Source of the DNA: an uncultured Alphaproteobacteria bacterium
GTDB taxonomy: Bacteria; Pseudomonadota; Alphaproteobacteria; RF32; CAG-239
Direction: 5' to 3'
DNA: 64,000 bases
Assembly (NCBI GenBank): GCA_902464275.1
Contig: CABQIK010000002.1
Location: 62,001 to 126,000, forward strand
Shown: positions 14,869 through 23,697 of the stretch, one piece after another
Position numbering within the stretch: the stretch's first letter is position 1
Layout: each line of letters opens with the position of its first letter
Program-made: the position numbers and the translations under genes
Notes under the pieces: model-generated
The model's input: only the letters and a program-made list of their open reading frames with translations
Database searches by the model: none
What the model was told of the DNA's origin: nothing

Positions 14869-15984
14869 ATGCGGTGGGTTTCTCTTGGTGACTATATTGA
14901 GCAATGTGACGAGCGCAACTCAAAAGGAAAATATGGAGAGGAGGATGTTAAAGGTATAGCCACCTCAAAACAACTTATAGAAACAAAAGCAAATCTTGAA
15001 GGTGTTTCCTTATCGTCATATAAAATTGTTAATCCTAATGAATTTACATTTGTTCCCGATACCTCAAGACGTGGGGATAAAATGAGCCTTGCCTTTAATA
15101 ATTTTGGGAAAGTTTGTATTGTTTCATCTATCTCATGTGTTTTTCGGATTAAAGCCCCTTTAGAATTGTTGCCGGATTATCTGTATTTATGGTTTTGTCG
15201 TCCAGAGTTTGACAGATATGCACGATTTAATTCATGGGGTAGTGCTCGCGAGGCTTTTAGTTATGAAGATATGGAGCGAGTGCAAATTCCATTACCGGAT
15301 ATTGATGAGCAACGGAAAATTGTTTCGGTGTGGAAAGGATTGCGAGATTTAAAGGTACAAAATGAGGTCATTGCCGAACCTTTATTTGAACTCTGTCAAA
15401 GCTATTTGAAACAACTCAAGGAAGAATACGAACCAACCGAAATTGGACCGTATATTGAAGAAGTTAATGAAAAAAATGCTCAAGATAATATACATGATGT
15501 GATGGGGTTAAATGTAAACAAAGAATTTAGAGAACCCCAATCAAGAGTTGATAAGACTAAATTACAAAATTATAAAATATTAAGAAATAATCAGTTTGCA
15601 TACGTGCCTACAACAGATACTTGGCGGTGTCTTGCTGTTGCATTGTCAAAATTTGAAAAAGATATTGTTGTATCCCCAATTTATGTAACATTTAAAATTA
15701 GAGACGAAGGAAAACTCGTTCCAGAATATTTATATGTTTGGTTAAAACAAAAAGAGACTGATCGGTGGGCAAGGTATAATTCATGGGGAAGTGCAAGAGA
15801 AAACTTAAACTTTGAAGATTTATGTCGTTTTGAAATTCCAATTCCGTCTCCAGAAAAGCAACGTGCCATTGTAAACATTTATAATTGTGCCAAAGAAGCT
15901 AAGGACATAGCAAACAAAACAGATCAATTAATTAAAGATATTTGTCCTGCCCTTATGCGGCAAGTGATAGGAGAAGCATCATGA
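14869..15984 (+). CDS. hsdS: type I R-M specificity subunit HsdS (371 aa)
   Basis: It should set the DNA target of the complex through two target recognition domains joined by helical spacers. The two halves are clearly homologous: FNSWGSAREAFSYEDMERVQIPLP near residues 119-142 matches YNSWGSARENLNFEDLCRFEIPIP near 302-325, and LPDYLYLWF matches VPEYLYVWL. It is shorter than classic HsdS proteins (400-450 aa). TRD similarity in both halves implies that the two half-sites may be alike. The stop overlaps the hsdR start (ATGA at 15981). Confidence 0.93.
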   Translation: MRWVSLGDYIEQCDERNSKGKYGEEDVKGIATSKQLIETKANLEGVSLSSYKIVNPNEFTFVPDTSRRGDKMSLAFNNFGKVCIVSSISCVFRIKAPLELLPDYLYLWFCRPEFDRYARFNSWGSAREAFSYEDMERVQIPLPDIDEQRKIVSVWKGLRDLKVQNEVIAEPLFELCQSYLKQLKEEYEPTEIGPYIEEVNEKNAQDNIHDVMGLNVNKEFREPQSRVDKTKLQNYKILRNNQFAYVPTTDTWRCLAVALSKFEKDIVVSPIYVTFKIRDEGKLVPEYLYVWLKQKETDRWARYNSWGSARENLNFEDLCRFEIPIPSPEKQRAIVNIYNCAKEAKDIANKTDQLIKDICPALMRQVIGEAS

Positions 15985-18900
15985 GTGGAAAGATGTTTGA
16001 AAGTGAATTTGAAGAAGGTGTAATCCAGCTTTTACAAGATGAGAGATGGGATTATACTTTTGGTGGTAACTTACACCGTATGATTTCTGATCCTATTTTG
16101 GAAGATGATTTACGTTCTTACTTGCAAGCTCACTACGCAGATAAAGGATTGCTTCCTGAAGATTACGATATGATTGTTGCAAAAATTCGTAATATTGGCG
16201 GTTCTAGCGACTATAATGCTCTTGCCAATACCTATAATCTTTACCATGATGGTTTTGACTTTGTGAAATCCGGCATAGATCCTTTTAAGTTGGAATATAT
16301 TGATTTTGAACATCCGGATAAAAATATTTTTAGGGTTGTTAATCAGTTTGAAATGCAACAAGGCAATAACTCCTTGCGTATTCCGGATATTCTATTGTTT
16401 ATTAACGGCATTCCTGTATGTATTTTTGAACTTAAGAATCCGACTGATGAAAATGCAACAATCCGTGATGCGCATACGCAAATTACCGTGCGTTATCGTC
16501 GGGATATTTCTGCCTTGTTAAAATATTGTGCAGTAGCTTGTATAAGCGACGGATCCAATTCTCGTTTAGGCACAACCTTTACACCTTATGAGTTTTTCTA
16601 TGCTTGGAAAAAGGTAGAAAATGAAGATGAGCCGGGAATGGGAATAAAAGAGCTAACTTCTTTGATAAAAGGTGTTTTTAAACCAGCACGGTTCTTGGAA
16701 ATTTTAAGAGACTTTGTTTATTTTCCGGATCAATCCGATGGGATGAAAGAAGAAGAAATTATTTGTCGGTATCCGCAATTTTTTGCCGCCCGAAAATTAT
16801 GTGCCCATGTTTTGAAGCACTTAAGAAGTACCGGTGGCGATGGTAAAGGTGGTATTTATTTTGGTGCAACAGGATGCGGCAAAACTTATACTATGCTGTT
16901 TTTATCTCGTTTATTAGCTTTGAGATGCCGCAAAGAGCTGGGAAGCCCGACCATTGTTTTGATTGTGGACCGCGAAGATTTGGAAAATCAGGCCGCTAAA
17001 CTGTTTTGTAAGTCAACAAAATATTTATGTGATAAAGAAGTGCGGGTATTTGATTCTCGTAAAGATTTAGCAACAGAGTTATCTGAGCGTGAAACTGGTG
17101 GCTTTTATATCACCACCATTCAGAAGTTTACCGAAAGTACCGGTCTTTTAAGTGACCGTAGTAATATCATTTGTATGAGTGATGAGGCGCACCGGACACA
17201 AAATCATCTTGGTAGTAAACTCAAAATCAATGCTAAAGATAAAGCTTCCGGAAAAGAAAAATTAGGTGCCTTTATTACATACGGTTTTGCTAAATATCTG
17301 CGTGATGCTTTACCAAATGCGACTTATGTTGGTTTTACCGGTACTCCGACTGATGAAGCAATCCATGTATTTGGTGGCGAAGTTGATCGTTATACAATGC
17401 TTCAGTCACAAAAGGATGGTATAACTGTTCCGATTAAATATGATCCGCGTTTGGCTCGTGTTTTCTTAGATACCCAAAAGGCGGAGGAAATTGAGCAGTA
17501 TTATAAACAGTGCGAAGAAGAAGGCGCAAAGCCGGAAGATATTGTAAAAAGCAAAAAGGCTATGAGTAGTATGAATGCTATCCTGGGTGATCCGGACAGA
17601 TTGGAGCGTTTGGTCAAAGATATGATTGCTGATTATGAAACTAGATGCGCTGACAAGCCGGATTTACTACAAAAAGCAATGATTACATGTAGCGACCGTA
17701 TGATTGCTTATAAATTATATAAAATTATAGAACGCCTGCGCCCAAGATGGTGTCAACCGATGAAGGCTTTGGATACATCTAAATTTACAACAGATGAATT
17801 GGAAAAACTAAAACCGGTACGTTTTGTTAATATTGTAGCTACACGCTCCAAAGATGATGAAAAGGATATGTACGATTTGTTAGGTGATGACACCTATCGT
17901 AAAGAATTAGATACAGAATATAAAAACGAAAACTCAAATTTTCATATTGCTATTGTGGTAGATATGTGGATTACCGGCTTTGATGCACCTCCGCTTACAA
18001 TTTTATATAATGATAAACCTTTGCAAAAACATACACTTATTCAAACGATTAGCCGTGTCAACCGTAAGTATAAAGGCAAAGAATGCGGTTATGTCGTAGA
18101 CTATATTGGTATTCGTGAAAACATGAAAGAAGCTATGAAGCGTTACGGTGGCGATGTTTCTCCAAAAGGTGATTTAGAGGATGCACATGCTGTACTCAAA
18201 AATGAGTTGCAGATTCTAAAAGAAATGACACAAGGTTTATCATTCGAAAAATTCTTTGGCTCACAACCATTAACGCGGCTACAGTTTTTACAAGAAGCTG
18301 CAGAGTTTATTCTAAACAATAGCTTTGAAGAAAAAGGAAAAACATCGTTCAAAACTTATTATAAAGGTCATGTGAAAAGATTGCGCAGTGCATACGATAT
18401 TTGTAATCCGGCCGGAATTTTGAGCGATGATGAGGCATCTTGGACTCAATGTTTTATGGGTATTATGTCGTTTTTACGTAAAATCACGGATACAACACAT
18501 GATGTTGAATCCATGAATAGAGCGGTGGAACAAATGGTTAAAGAGGCCCTCGCTTGTACCGGTGTAGAAACGGTATTAAACGCAAAAGAGGAAGAAGATA
18601 TTTTTGACGAAACATTCCTGAAAGAATTGGAAGATGTCAAAATGCCCAATACTAAATTCCAGCTACTGGCCAAACTTCTGGGACAGGCAATAAAGGAATA
18701 TGGTAAAGTTAATAAAGTTAAAGCCGAGCATTTTACAAAATTATTAAATGACACCGTGGATCAGTATAATACCCGCGATAAATTAACCTTTACCAATGAA
18801 GTAGCAACAGATACTGTAAATGCTATTAGTGAGATGGTTGAGGAAAAAGTAACTTCTCTGACGGAAAAACTTCTTGATTTGTTTAAGAGTTTGAAAAGAG

Positions 18901-19214
18901 ATAAAGAAGAATTTAAAAAGCTCGGTATTACCTTTGAAGAAAAGGCATTTTATGACATTTTAGTTGATGTCCGGGACACTCACAAATTTGAATATCCGGA
19001 GGAAAAATGTAAAATTCTGGCGCAGAGAATTAAAGAATTGGTTGAAAATGCGTCTTTATATGCGGATTGGATAAACAACGATAATATCCGTAATGGACTT
19101 GCTAGTGATTTAACTAAACTTCTGTATAAAAAAGGATATCCGCCAGAATGGGATGATGAAATATTCCAAAAGATATTAGAACAAGTGGAAAACTTTAAGA
19201 AATATCAGGGATAA
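15981..19214 (+). CDS. hsdR: type I R-M restriction subunit HsdR (1077 aa)
   Basis: ATP-dependent DNA translocase-nuclease of the type I complex. The N-terminal PD-(D/E)XK nuclease has IPDILLFINGIPVCIFELKN near residues 134-153. The superfamily 2 motor has Walker A GATGCGKT near 293-300, DEAH near 400 (SDEAHRTQ), the TGTP motif near 453 and ISRVNR motif VI near 688. The start at 15981 follows AGGAGA and overlaps hsdS; an upstream in-frame ATG at 15942 lies inside hsdS without a ribosome site. It cuts unmodified DNA far from the recognition site after translocation. All motifs appear intact. Confidence 0.96.
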   Translation: MSGKMFESEFEEGVIQLLQDERWDYTFGGNLHRMISDPILEDDLRSYLQAHYADKGLLPEDYDMIVAKIRNIGGSSDYNALANTYNLYHDGFDFVKSGIDPFKLEYIDFEHPDKNIFRVVNQFEMQQGNNSLRIPDILLFINGIPVCIFELKNPTDENATIRDAHTQITVRYRRDISALLKYCAVACISDGSNSRLGTTFTPYEFFYAWKKVENEDEPGMGIKELTSLIKGVFKPARFLEILRDFVYFPDQSDGMKEEEIICRYPQFFAARKLCAHVLKHLRSTGGDGKGGIYFGATGCGKTYTMLFLSRLLALRCRKELGSPTIVLIVDREDLENQAAKLFCKSTKYLCDKEVRVFDSRKDLATELSERETGGFYITTIQKFTESTGLLSDRSNIICMSDEAHRTQNHLGSKLKINAKDKASGKEKLGAFITYGFAKYLRDALPNATYVGFTGTPTDEAIHVFGGEVDRYTMLQSQKDGITVPIKYDPRLARVFLDTQKAEEIEQYYKQCEEEGAKPEDIVKSKKAMSSMNAILGDPDRLERLVKDMIADYETRCADKPDLLQKAMITCSDRMIAYKLYKIIERLRPRWCQPMKALDTSKFTTDELEKLKPVRFVNIVATRSKDDEKDMYDLLGDDTYRKELDTEYKNENSNFHIAIVVDMWITGFDAPPLTILYNDKPLQKHTLIQTISRVNRKYKGKECGYVVDYIGIRENMKEAMKRYGGDVSPKGDLEDAHAVLKNELQILKEMTQGLSFEKFFGSQPLTRLQFLQEAAEFILNNSFEEKGKTSFKTYYKGHVKRLRSAYDICNPAGILSDDEASWTQCFMGIMSFLRKITDTTHDVESMNRAVEQMVKEALACTGVETVLNAKEEEDIFDETFLKELEDVKMPNTKFQLLAKLLGQAIKEYGKVNKVKAEHFTKLLNDTVDQYNTRDKLTFTNEVATDTVNAISEMVEEKVTSLTEKLLDLFKSLKRDKEEFKKLGITFEEKAFYDILVDVRDTHKFEYPEEKCKILAQRIKELVENASLYADWINNDNIRNGLASDLTKLLYKKGYPPEWDDEIFQKILEQVENFKKYQG

Positions 19215-19223
19215 GGAGATACA

Positions 19224-20873
19224 ATGTATTTTAGCTCTATAAAAATAAATAAATTTCGAGGATTAGAAAATCAGGAGATTTTCTTAGGAAAATATGTCAC
19301 TGTTATTTCAGGATTTAATCGAACGGGAAAATCCACAGTATTAGGACTATTAGCAAATAGTAGTGAAATCAAGGTAAAGGAGTGCCGACCAATAAATACT
19401 AAGCAGTTTAATGCCGAGTTCAGTAAATTATTTAATGGTAGCGAAACTTTTGATAAAAGTGGTTCGGACAAACTTGAAATCTTTGTAAAAGATGATGATT
19501 GGAATCTTGTTGAAACTAGAAAATGTAGAACGACTTGGCAAAAACTTAAAGGAGTTAATAAAAAGAGATTCAGAGTGATTCCGTACAAATGTGATACAAA
19601 AGGCAAAAAGATCAATGATGCAAAATTTTCTTATCCAGTTTTATACCTTGGACTTTCAAGGTTGTATCCATTGGGGGAATTAAAAGAAAAAAAGACAAAA
19701 GATGATAAAGAAGGTGTTAACATTATAAAAAAAGAAATAAAATTTCCTTCCGACGAGTATAAAGACTGGTATCAACAAAATTATAAAAACATACTTTCAA
19801 TAGAGGATAGTCTTATTATAAATAATTTTGATGAATATAGTATATCTTCCTTATCTAATTATAAGAAAACAGCAATCACAACAGAAGAATACGATTCTAA
19901 CGCCAATTCTTCCGGAGAAGATAATATTGGTCAAATTTTATTATCTATTTTATCATTTAAAAAATTAAGAGAGACTAAACCCGAAACAAAAGGAGGATTG
20001 TTACTAATTGATGAATTAGATGCAACTTTACATCCTGTGGCGCAAATAAGACTTTTGGAATTATTAATAAAAAGTGCAAAGGAGTACAGCTTTCAGGTTG
20101 TATTTACAACTCATAGTTTAACTATATTATCTGAAGTTTGTTCAAAGATTCAACATAATGCGATGGAGGTTAATAATATAGAATTAGCATATTTTAATAA
20201 TGCAAATAGATACTTATCAATACAGCGAAATGCAGCCTATTGTGATATTGAAGCAAATCTACTAATAAAGAAGAAATCCAAAAATTCTTATAAAATTAAA
20301 ATTTTTTCAGAAGATGAGGAAGCCAGGTGGTTTTTCAAAAAAATATATCCTAAATACGATGATTTTGATTTAAAAAATATAAAAATTGGTTGTGAGTCAT
20401 TGATTTCTTTAATGAATGCAGATATAGAATATTTTTCCAGATCGATTATTATATTTGATGGCGATGTTGCGGACAATAAACTTGATAACATAGACCAAAT
20501 TTTTAAAAGAAATAAAAATTATATTAAACTACCAGCCCATAAGGAAGATGGTGCAAAAAGTCTTAATAATCCCGAAATGGAAATATATAACTATTTAATA
20601 AGTCTACCCAAAGATCATCCTTACTGGATAGATAATAATGAATCTGATTTTAACTATCGTTATATCTATGACCATGGACCTAACAGTAAGGATTATGAGC
20701 ATTTAGAAGCGAGACTAAGAGCAAAAAATTGGTTTAATGACAATCTAAATTCTATTGAACAGACCAGAGTGATGGATTATTGGAAACAAGATAATGATGA
20801 ACTTTTGAAAAAATTCATCAATGACTTTGATGAAATCAATAATCGAATTATGAAAAAATTAATGTTAAAATAA
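19224..20873 (+). CDS. OLD-like AAA ATPase with C-terminal TOPRIM-type nuclease domain (549 aa)
   Basis: Residues 1-320 form an ABC/SMC-type ATPase. INKFRGLEN opens it, Walker A GFNRTGKST is near 29-37, and Walker B LLLIDELDATLHP is near 257-269, followed by FTTHSLTIL. Residues from about 355 on look like a TOPRIM domain: KIFSEDEEARWFF supplies the acidic strand and IIIFDGDVAD near 410 the DxD motif. This order is that of overcoming-lysogenization-defect (OLD) nucleases and Gabija GajA-like proteins, which act in anti-phage defence. The ATG follows AAGGAGA and lies nine bases after hsdR, so it may be expressed with the R-M operon. A Dam-type methylase follows after 57 bases. No GajB helicase is present. 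Confidence 0.8.
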   Translation: MYFSSIKINKFRGLENQEIFLGKYVTVISGFNRTGKSTVLGLLANSSEIKVKECRPINTKQFNAEFSKLFNGSETFDKSGSDKLEIFVKDDDWNLVETRKCRTTWQKLKGVNKKRFRVIPYKCDTKGKKINDAKFSYPVLYLGLSRLYPLGELKEKKTKDDKEGVNIIKKEIKFPSDEYKDWYQQNYKNILSIEDSLIINNFDEYSISSLSNYKKTAITTEEYDSNANSSGEDNIGQILLSILSFKKLRETKPETKGGLLLIDELDATLHPVAQIRLLELLIKSAKEYSFQVVFTTHSLTILSEVCSKIQHNAMEVNNIELAYFNNANRYLSIQRNAAYCDIEANLLIKKKSKNSYKIKIFSEDEEARWFFKKIYPKYDDFDLKNIKIGCESLISLMNADIEYFSRSIIIFDGDVADNKLDNIDQIFKRNKNYIKLPAHKEDGAKSLNNPEMEIYNYLISLPKDHPYWIDNNESDFNYRYIYDHGPNSKDYEHLEARLRAKNWFNDNLNSIEQTRVMDYWKQDNDELLKKFINDFDEINNRIMKKLMLK

Positions 20874-20930
20874 TTCTGGCCAAATAAAAATTTTTATGTT
20901 ATAAAGGAGTTGTTATAAGAGGAAATATAT

Positions 20931-21788
20931 ATGCAAAACAATACACCACTTAGATACCCTGGAGGTAAAAGCAGAATAACAGGCTTTATCTCTAAAATTA
21001 TAAAAGACAACAACATAATGAACGGTAGCTATGTTGAGCCTTTTGCTGGTGGGTGTGGTGTTGCGTTAAATTTGTTGTTGGAAGGAATTGTCAAGGAAAT
21101 ATACATAAATGACAAAGATCGTTCAATTTACGCTTTCTGGTATTCAATTCTAAATAATTGTAAAGAATTTGTTGAAAAAATAAACTCTACGGATGTATCG
21201 GTTGAAGAATGGAAAAGACAACAGGAAATTCAAAAGAATAAAGAACAATGTGATTTGTTTGAATTAGGTTTTTCAACATTTTTCTTAAATAGAACAAATA
21301 GATCAGGTATTATTAAAGGCGGGATAATTGGTGGATTACAACAAAACGGACAATGGAAACTTGATGTCCGTTTTAACAAGAAAAAATTAATAGAAAAAAT
21401 TTTGAAAATTGCTAGATATAAAGAGAGTATACATCTTTATAATTTAGATGCTGTTGATTTTTTAGATACAATTGTATCTCAATTAGATGTAACTAATACT
21501 CTATTTTATTTAGATCCTCCATATTATGTAAAAGGAGGACAACTTTATATGAATTACTTTAAACATGAAGATCATGTAAGAATTTTAAATGCTGTTAAGA
21601 AACTAAAGCATCATTGGTTAGTTTCGTACGATAATCATAAAGAAATTAACGAATTATATGACGGCATAAAAAATATAACATATCTGTTACGTTATACAGC
21701 AGGAACAAAATATAATGGATCAGAAATAATGTTTGCTAGTCCTGATTTGATATTCGACGAAACTGCACAGCCCTTAAAAATTAAGTAA
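20931..21788 (+). CDS. D12-class DNA adenine methyltransferase, Dam-like (285 aa)
   Basis: Class D12 N6-adenine methyltransferase. The N-terminal motif LRYPGGKSRI (residues 7-16) and VEPFAGGCGVALNLLL near 37-52 bind SAM, and the catalytic DPPYY is near 193-197. A helical insert with NRTNRSGIIKGG fits the Dam/DpnM family. Length is typical. It lacks an obvious target-specificity clue. AGAGGAAATAT precedes the ATG. The position directly after the OLD-like gene suggests that it methylates host sites that the ATPase-nuclease would otherwise attack, or that it forms a modification-coupled defence pair; this is inference. An orphan methylase role is the alternative. Confidence 0.9.
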   Translation: MQNNTPLRYPGGKSRITGFISKIIKDNNIMNGSYVEPFAGGCGVALNLLLEGIVKEIYINDKDRSIYAFWYSILNNCKEFVEKINSTDVSVEEWKRQQEIQKNKEQCDLFELGFSTFFLNRTNRSGIIKGGIIGGLQQNGQWKLDVRFNKKKLIEKILKIARYKESIHLYNLDAVDFLDTIVSQLDVTNTLFYLDPPYYVKGGQLYMNYFKHEDHVRILNAVKKLKHHWLVSYDNHKEINELYDGIKNITYLLRYTAGTKYNGSEIMFASPDLIFDETAQPLKIK

Positions 21789-21793
21789 CATGA

Positions 21794-23080
21794 TTATTTT
21801 TTAGAAAAATAATACTTCAGTATATCTGCAACACAATATGACAAATGCAATATATTATCTTTATCGTATGCTATTTCTCCATGTGCATATTTTGCTAACA
21901 ATCCCTCTATATTCTCATTAGTATTCAACCAATTTTGTGTAATTACAGAGAGATTTAAGCATTCTTGAGACATTTCTTTTTTTGCTTTGTTAACGAAGTT
22001 TCCATATACATTCTTGTCCGAGGATATAATTTTTCTATTATTCTCTTTTTCAAATTGCTCGCGAGCAGCAAATTCCAGAAGTAATCTTAAAGACATTCCT
22101 ATAATAGGATAAATAATATCCTCTTTAATACTTTTATAAATTTCATCAATAGCTAAGTACAAATCATTTGTTTTTCCGGGTACTAAGCTCAAAGTTTCAC
22201 CGAAAAGAGTCTCAGCTTTTTTTGCCCTTCTTGTTTTACGGTATACTTTTGTTTTATCAGCTTCTGGGGTTCCATAAGTAACATTTTTAACTGGTCCCTT
22301 ATTGTCTGTTTCAGAATATATGTTAATTCTATTTTCTATTCCAGTTTGAAGCTCCTTGATAGCCTCAATTGGATTTCCTCTATTTTTTCTGGTAGAAATA
22401 TGTTCTTTATTAACAACTGAGACTACAGAATCTAACACCTCTTTAGCTTCATTTGGATTATATATACTAACCAGTTGGTTATTTTTTATTGCAAATCCCA
22501 ATTTATGTAAATTATCTTTTTTCAACACTTCATTTTTTACAAAATCCTGATTCATACACTTATTATTCTCAATAATATGAGTGCTATCATTGATGATTAA
22601 AAAGTCAGACTTTTCCTTTCCTCTGTGTCTATATAAAAAATAATCTCTTTCTAATGCTTTCCATGATCCTGTTTCTACATGCTTTCTTTCAATATTATCT
22701 AGAGCTGTTTCTTTGTCACATACATTGCAAGGAATTTTATCTAAATTAAGGAAGTGTTCAATATTGCTAGGTAAGAACAATTTTCCCATAATTGATTGAT
22801 ATAATGTTTGATTTTGCAATATTTTAATTAGTGCAAGTCTTCTATTTCCGTCATAGACAATATAATCATCTTTATCTTTAACTACAGTTGGAAGCTCACT
22901 AAAATCATAATGAGAGCCCATTTTATTTAAAAGTTTATCTAAGTTCCATTTTTCATGATCATCTTGAAGTGCATGTGATATAATTTCAAAATCACTAGCT
23001 TCCTTATTAATAGGATCTCTTGGATTTTCACTCCATAAATGTAGTTTATTAATTTCTATATATTCAATTTGTTGTAACAT
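21794..23080 (-). CDS. ParB/Srx-fold N-terminal domain protein (428 aa)
   Basis: The N-terminal 100 residues have the ParB/sulfiredoxin fold: IEINKLHLWSENPRD opens the domain and YIVYDGNRRLALIKIL is the GxxR-type nucleotide-binding signature. The rest is unlike chromosomal ParB. It has a long basic middle and a helical C-terminus (DIIYPIIGMSLRLLLEFAAREQF) and no partition-type helix-turn-helix. Such proteins occur in defence islands near R-M and DNA-modification genes; ParB-fold domains can be CTPases, ATPases or nucleases. It converges on the Dam-like gene with a 5-base gap. ATG at 23080 is preferred to the TTG at 23092. Confidence 0.7.
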   Translation of the reverse strand: MLQQIEYIEINKLHLWSENPRDPINKEASDFEIISHALQDDHEKWNLDKLLNKMGSHYDFSELPTVVKDKDDYIVYDGNRRLALIKILQNQTLYQSIMGKLFLPSNIEHFLNLDKIPCNVCDKETALDNIERKHVETGSWKALERDYFLYRHRGKEKSDFLIINDSTHIIENNKCMNQDFVKNEVLKKDNLHKLGFAIKNNQLVSIYNPNEAKEVLDSVVSVVNKEHISTRKNRGNPIEAIKELQTGIENRINIYSETDNKGPVKNVTYGTPEADKTKVYRKTRRAKKAETLFGETLSLVPGKTNDLYLAIDEIYKSIKEDIIYPIIGMSLRLLLEFAAREQFEKENNRKIISSDKNVYGNFVNKAKKEMSQECLNLSVITQNWLNTNENIEGLLAKYAHGEIAYDKDNILHLSYCVADILKYYFSKK

Positions 23081-23140
23081 AAAACAGTCCAATAGGTATA
23101 AAAGTGTTAAAGATAAGTATGCGTATAGTAGGATATTATA

Positions 23141-23236
23141 ATGAAAAATTCAAGAAAATACTATATTGTTTACTTTTTTATGGTATTTGTAATCATATTT
23201 TTTTGCAAAAAAGGGATATTTATCTATCATGATTAA
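23141..23236 (+). CDS. small single-pass membrane peptide (31 aa)
   Basis: ATG at 23141 follows AGGA by 7-8 bases. The peptide is nearly all a transmembrane helix (YYIVYFFMVFVIIFFC) with basic ends. It overlaps the phosphatase start at 23229 by 8 bases, the usual layout of translational coupling. It could be a membrane leader peptide or merely a coupling ORF. Confidence 0.35.
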   Translation: MKNSRKYYIVYFFMVFVIIFFCKKGIFIYHD

Positions 23237-23693
23237 AGTTCTGTTTGTATGTCTGGGGAATATTTGTCGGTCACCGATGGCGCAGTTTGTGTTTAAGCAA
23301 ATGGTTAAGGAGCGCGGTTTGTCTGACCAGTTTGAAATTGATTCCGCCGCAACTGAAAGTTACAACGAAATGTGTCACGCCGGCATTCATCATGGCACGC
23401 GCGAGATGTTGAAATCCATGCATGTGCCGTTCGAGGAGCATTATTCCCGCCGCATTCGTCCGCGCGATTATGTTTATTATGACTATATTTTGGCGATGGA
23501 TGGCAGCAACATTGAGGACATTCAATCACTTATAGGTCCAGATACGGGACACAAAATCCATCGTCTTCTTGATTTTACGAATAATCCGCGCAATATTCGC
23601 GACCCTTGGTATACCGGCAATTTTGATGAGAGCTATTGTGATATTTACGAGGGCTGTCAGGCGTTTTTAGAACATTTATTGGAGGAGAATTAA
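23229..23693 (+). CDS. low-molecular-weight protein tyrosine phosphatase (154 aa)
   Basis: LMW-PTP family. The P-loop CLGNICRS (residues 8-15) is the C(X)5R(S) catalytic motif, with the nucleophile Cys8 and Arg14. The general acid Asp lies in DPWYTGNF near residue 120. Length is typical. It hydrolyses phosphotyrosine in proteins and perhaps acts against a bacterial tyrosine kinase, but no such kinase is in the window. It starts inside a 31-codon ORF and the next gene starts four bases after its stop, so the three may be one unit. Base composition is richer in GC than the surrounding defence genes, hinting at a different origin. Confidence 0.93.
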   Translation: MIKVLFVCLGNICRSPMAQFVFKQMVKERGLSDQFEIDSAATESYNEMCHAGIHHGTREMLKSMHVPFEEHYSRRIRPRDYVYYDYILAMDGSNIEDIQSLIGPDTGHKIHRLLDFTNNPRNIRDPWYTGNFDESYCDIYEGCQAFLEHLLEEN

Positions 23694-23697
23694 ATAA

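Noticed and set aside
20931..21788. The Dam-like methylase as part of the hsd system
   Set aside because: HsdM is already complete, and D12 methylases are a different class; the gene is better linked to the OLD-like ATPase or an orphan.
21794..23080. Chromosome-partition ParB
   Set aside because: No ParA neighbour, no parS-binding helix-turn-helix pattern, and the C-terminus is unlike that of Spo0J/ParB.
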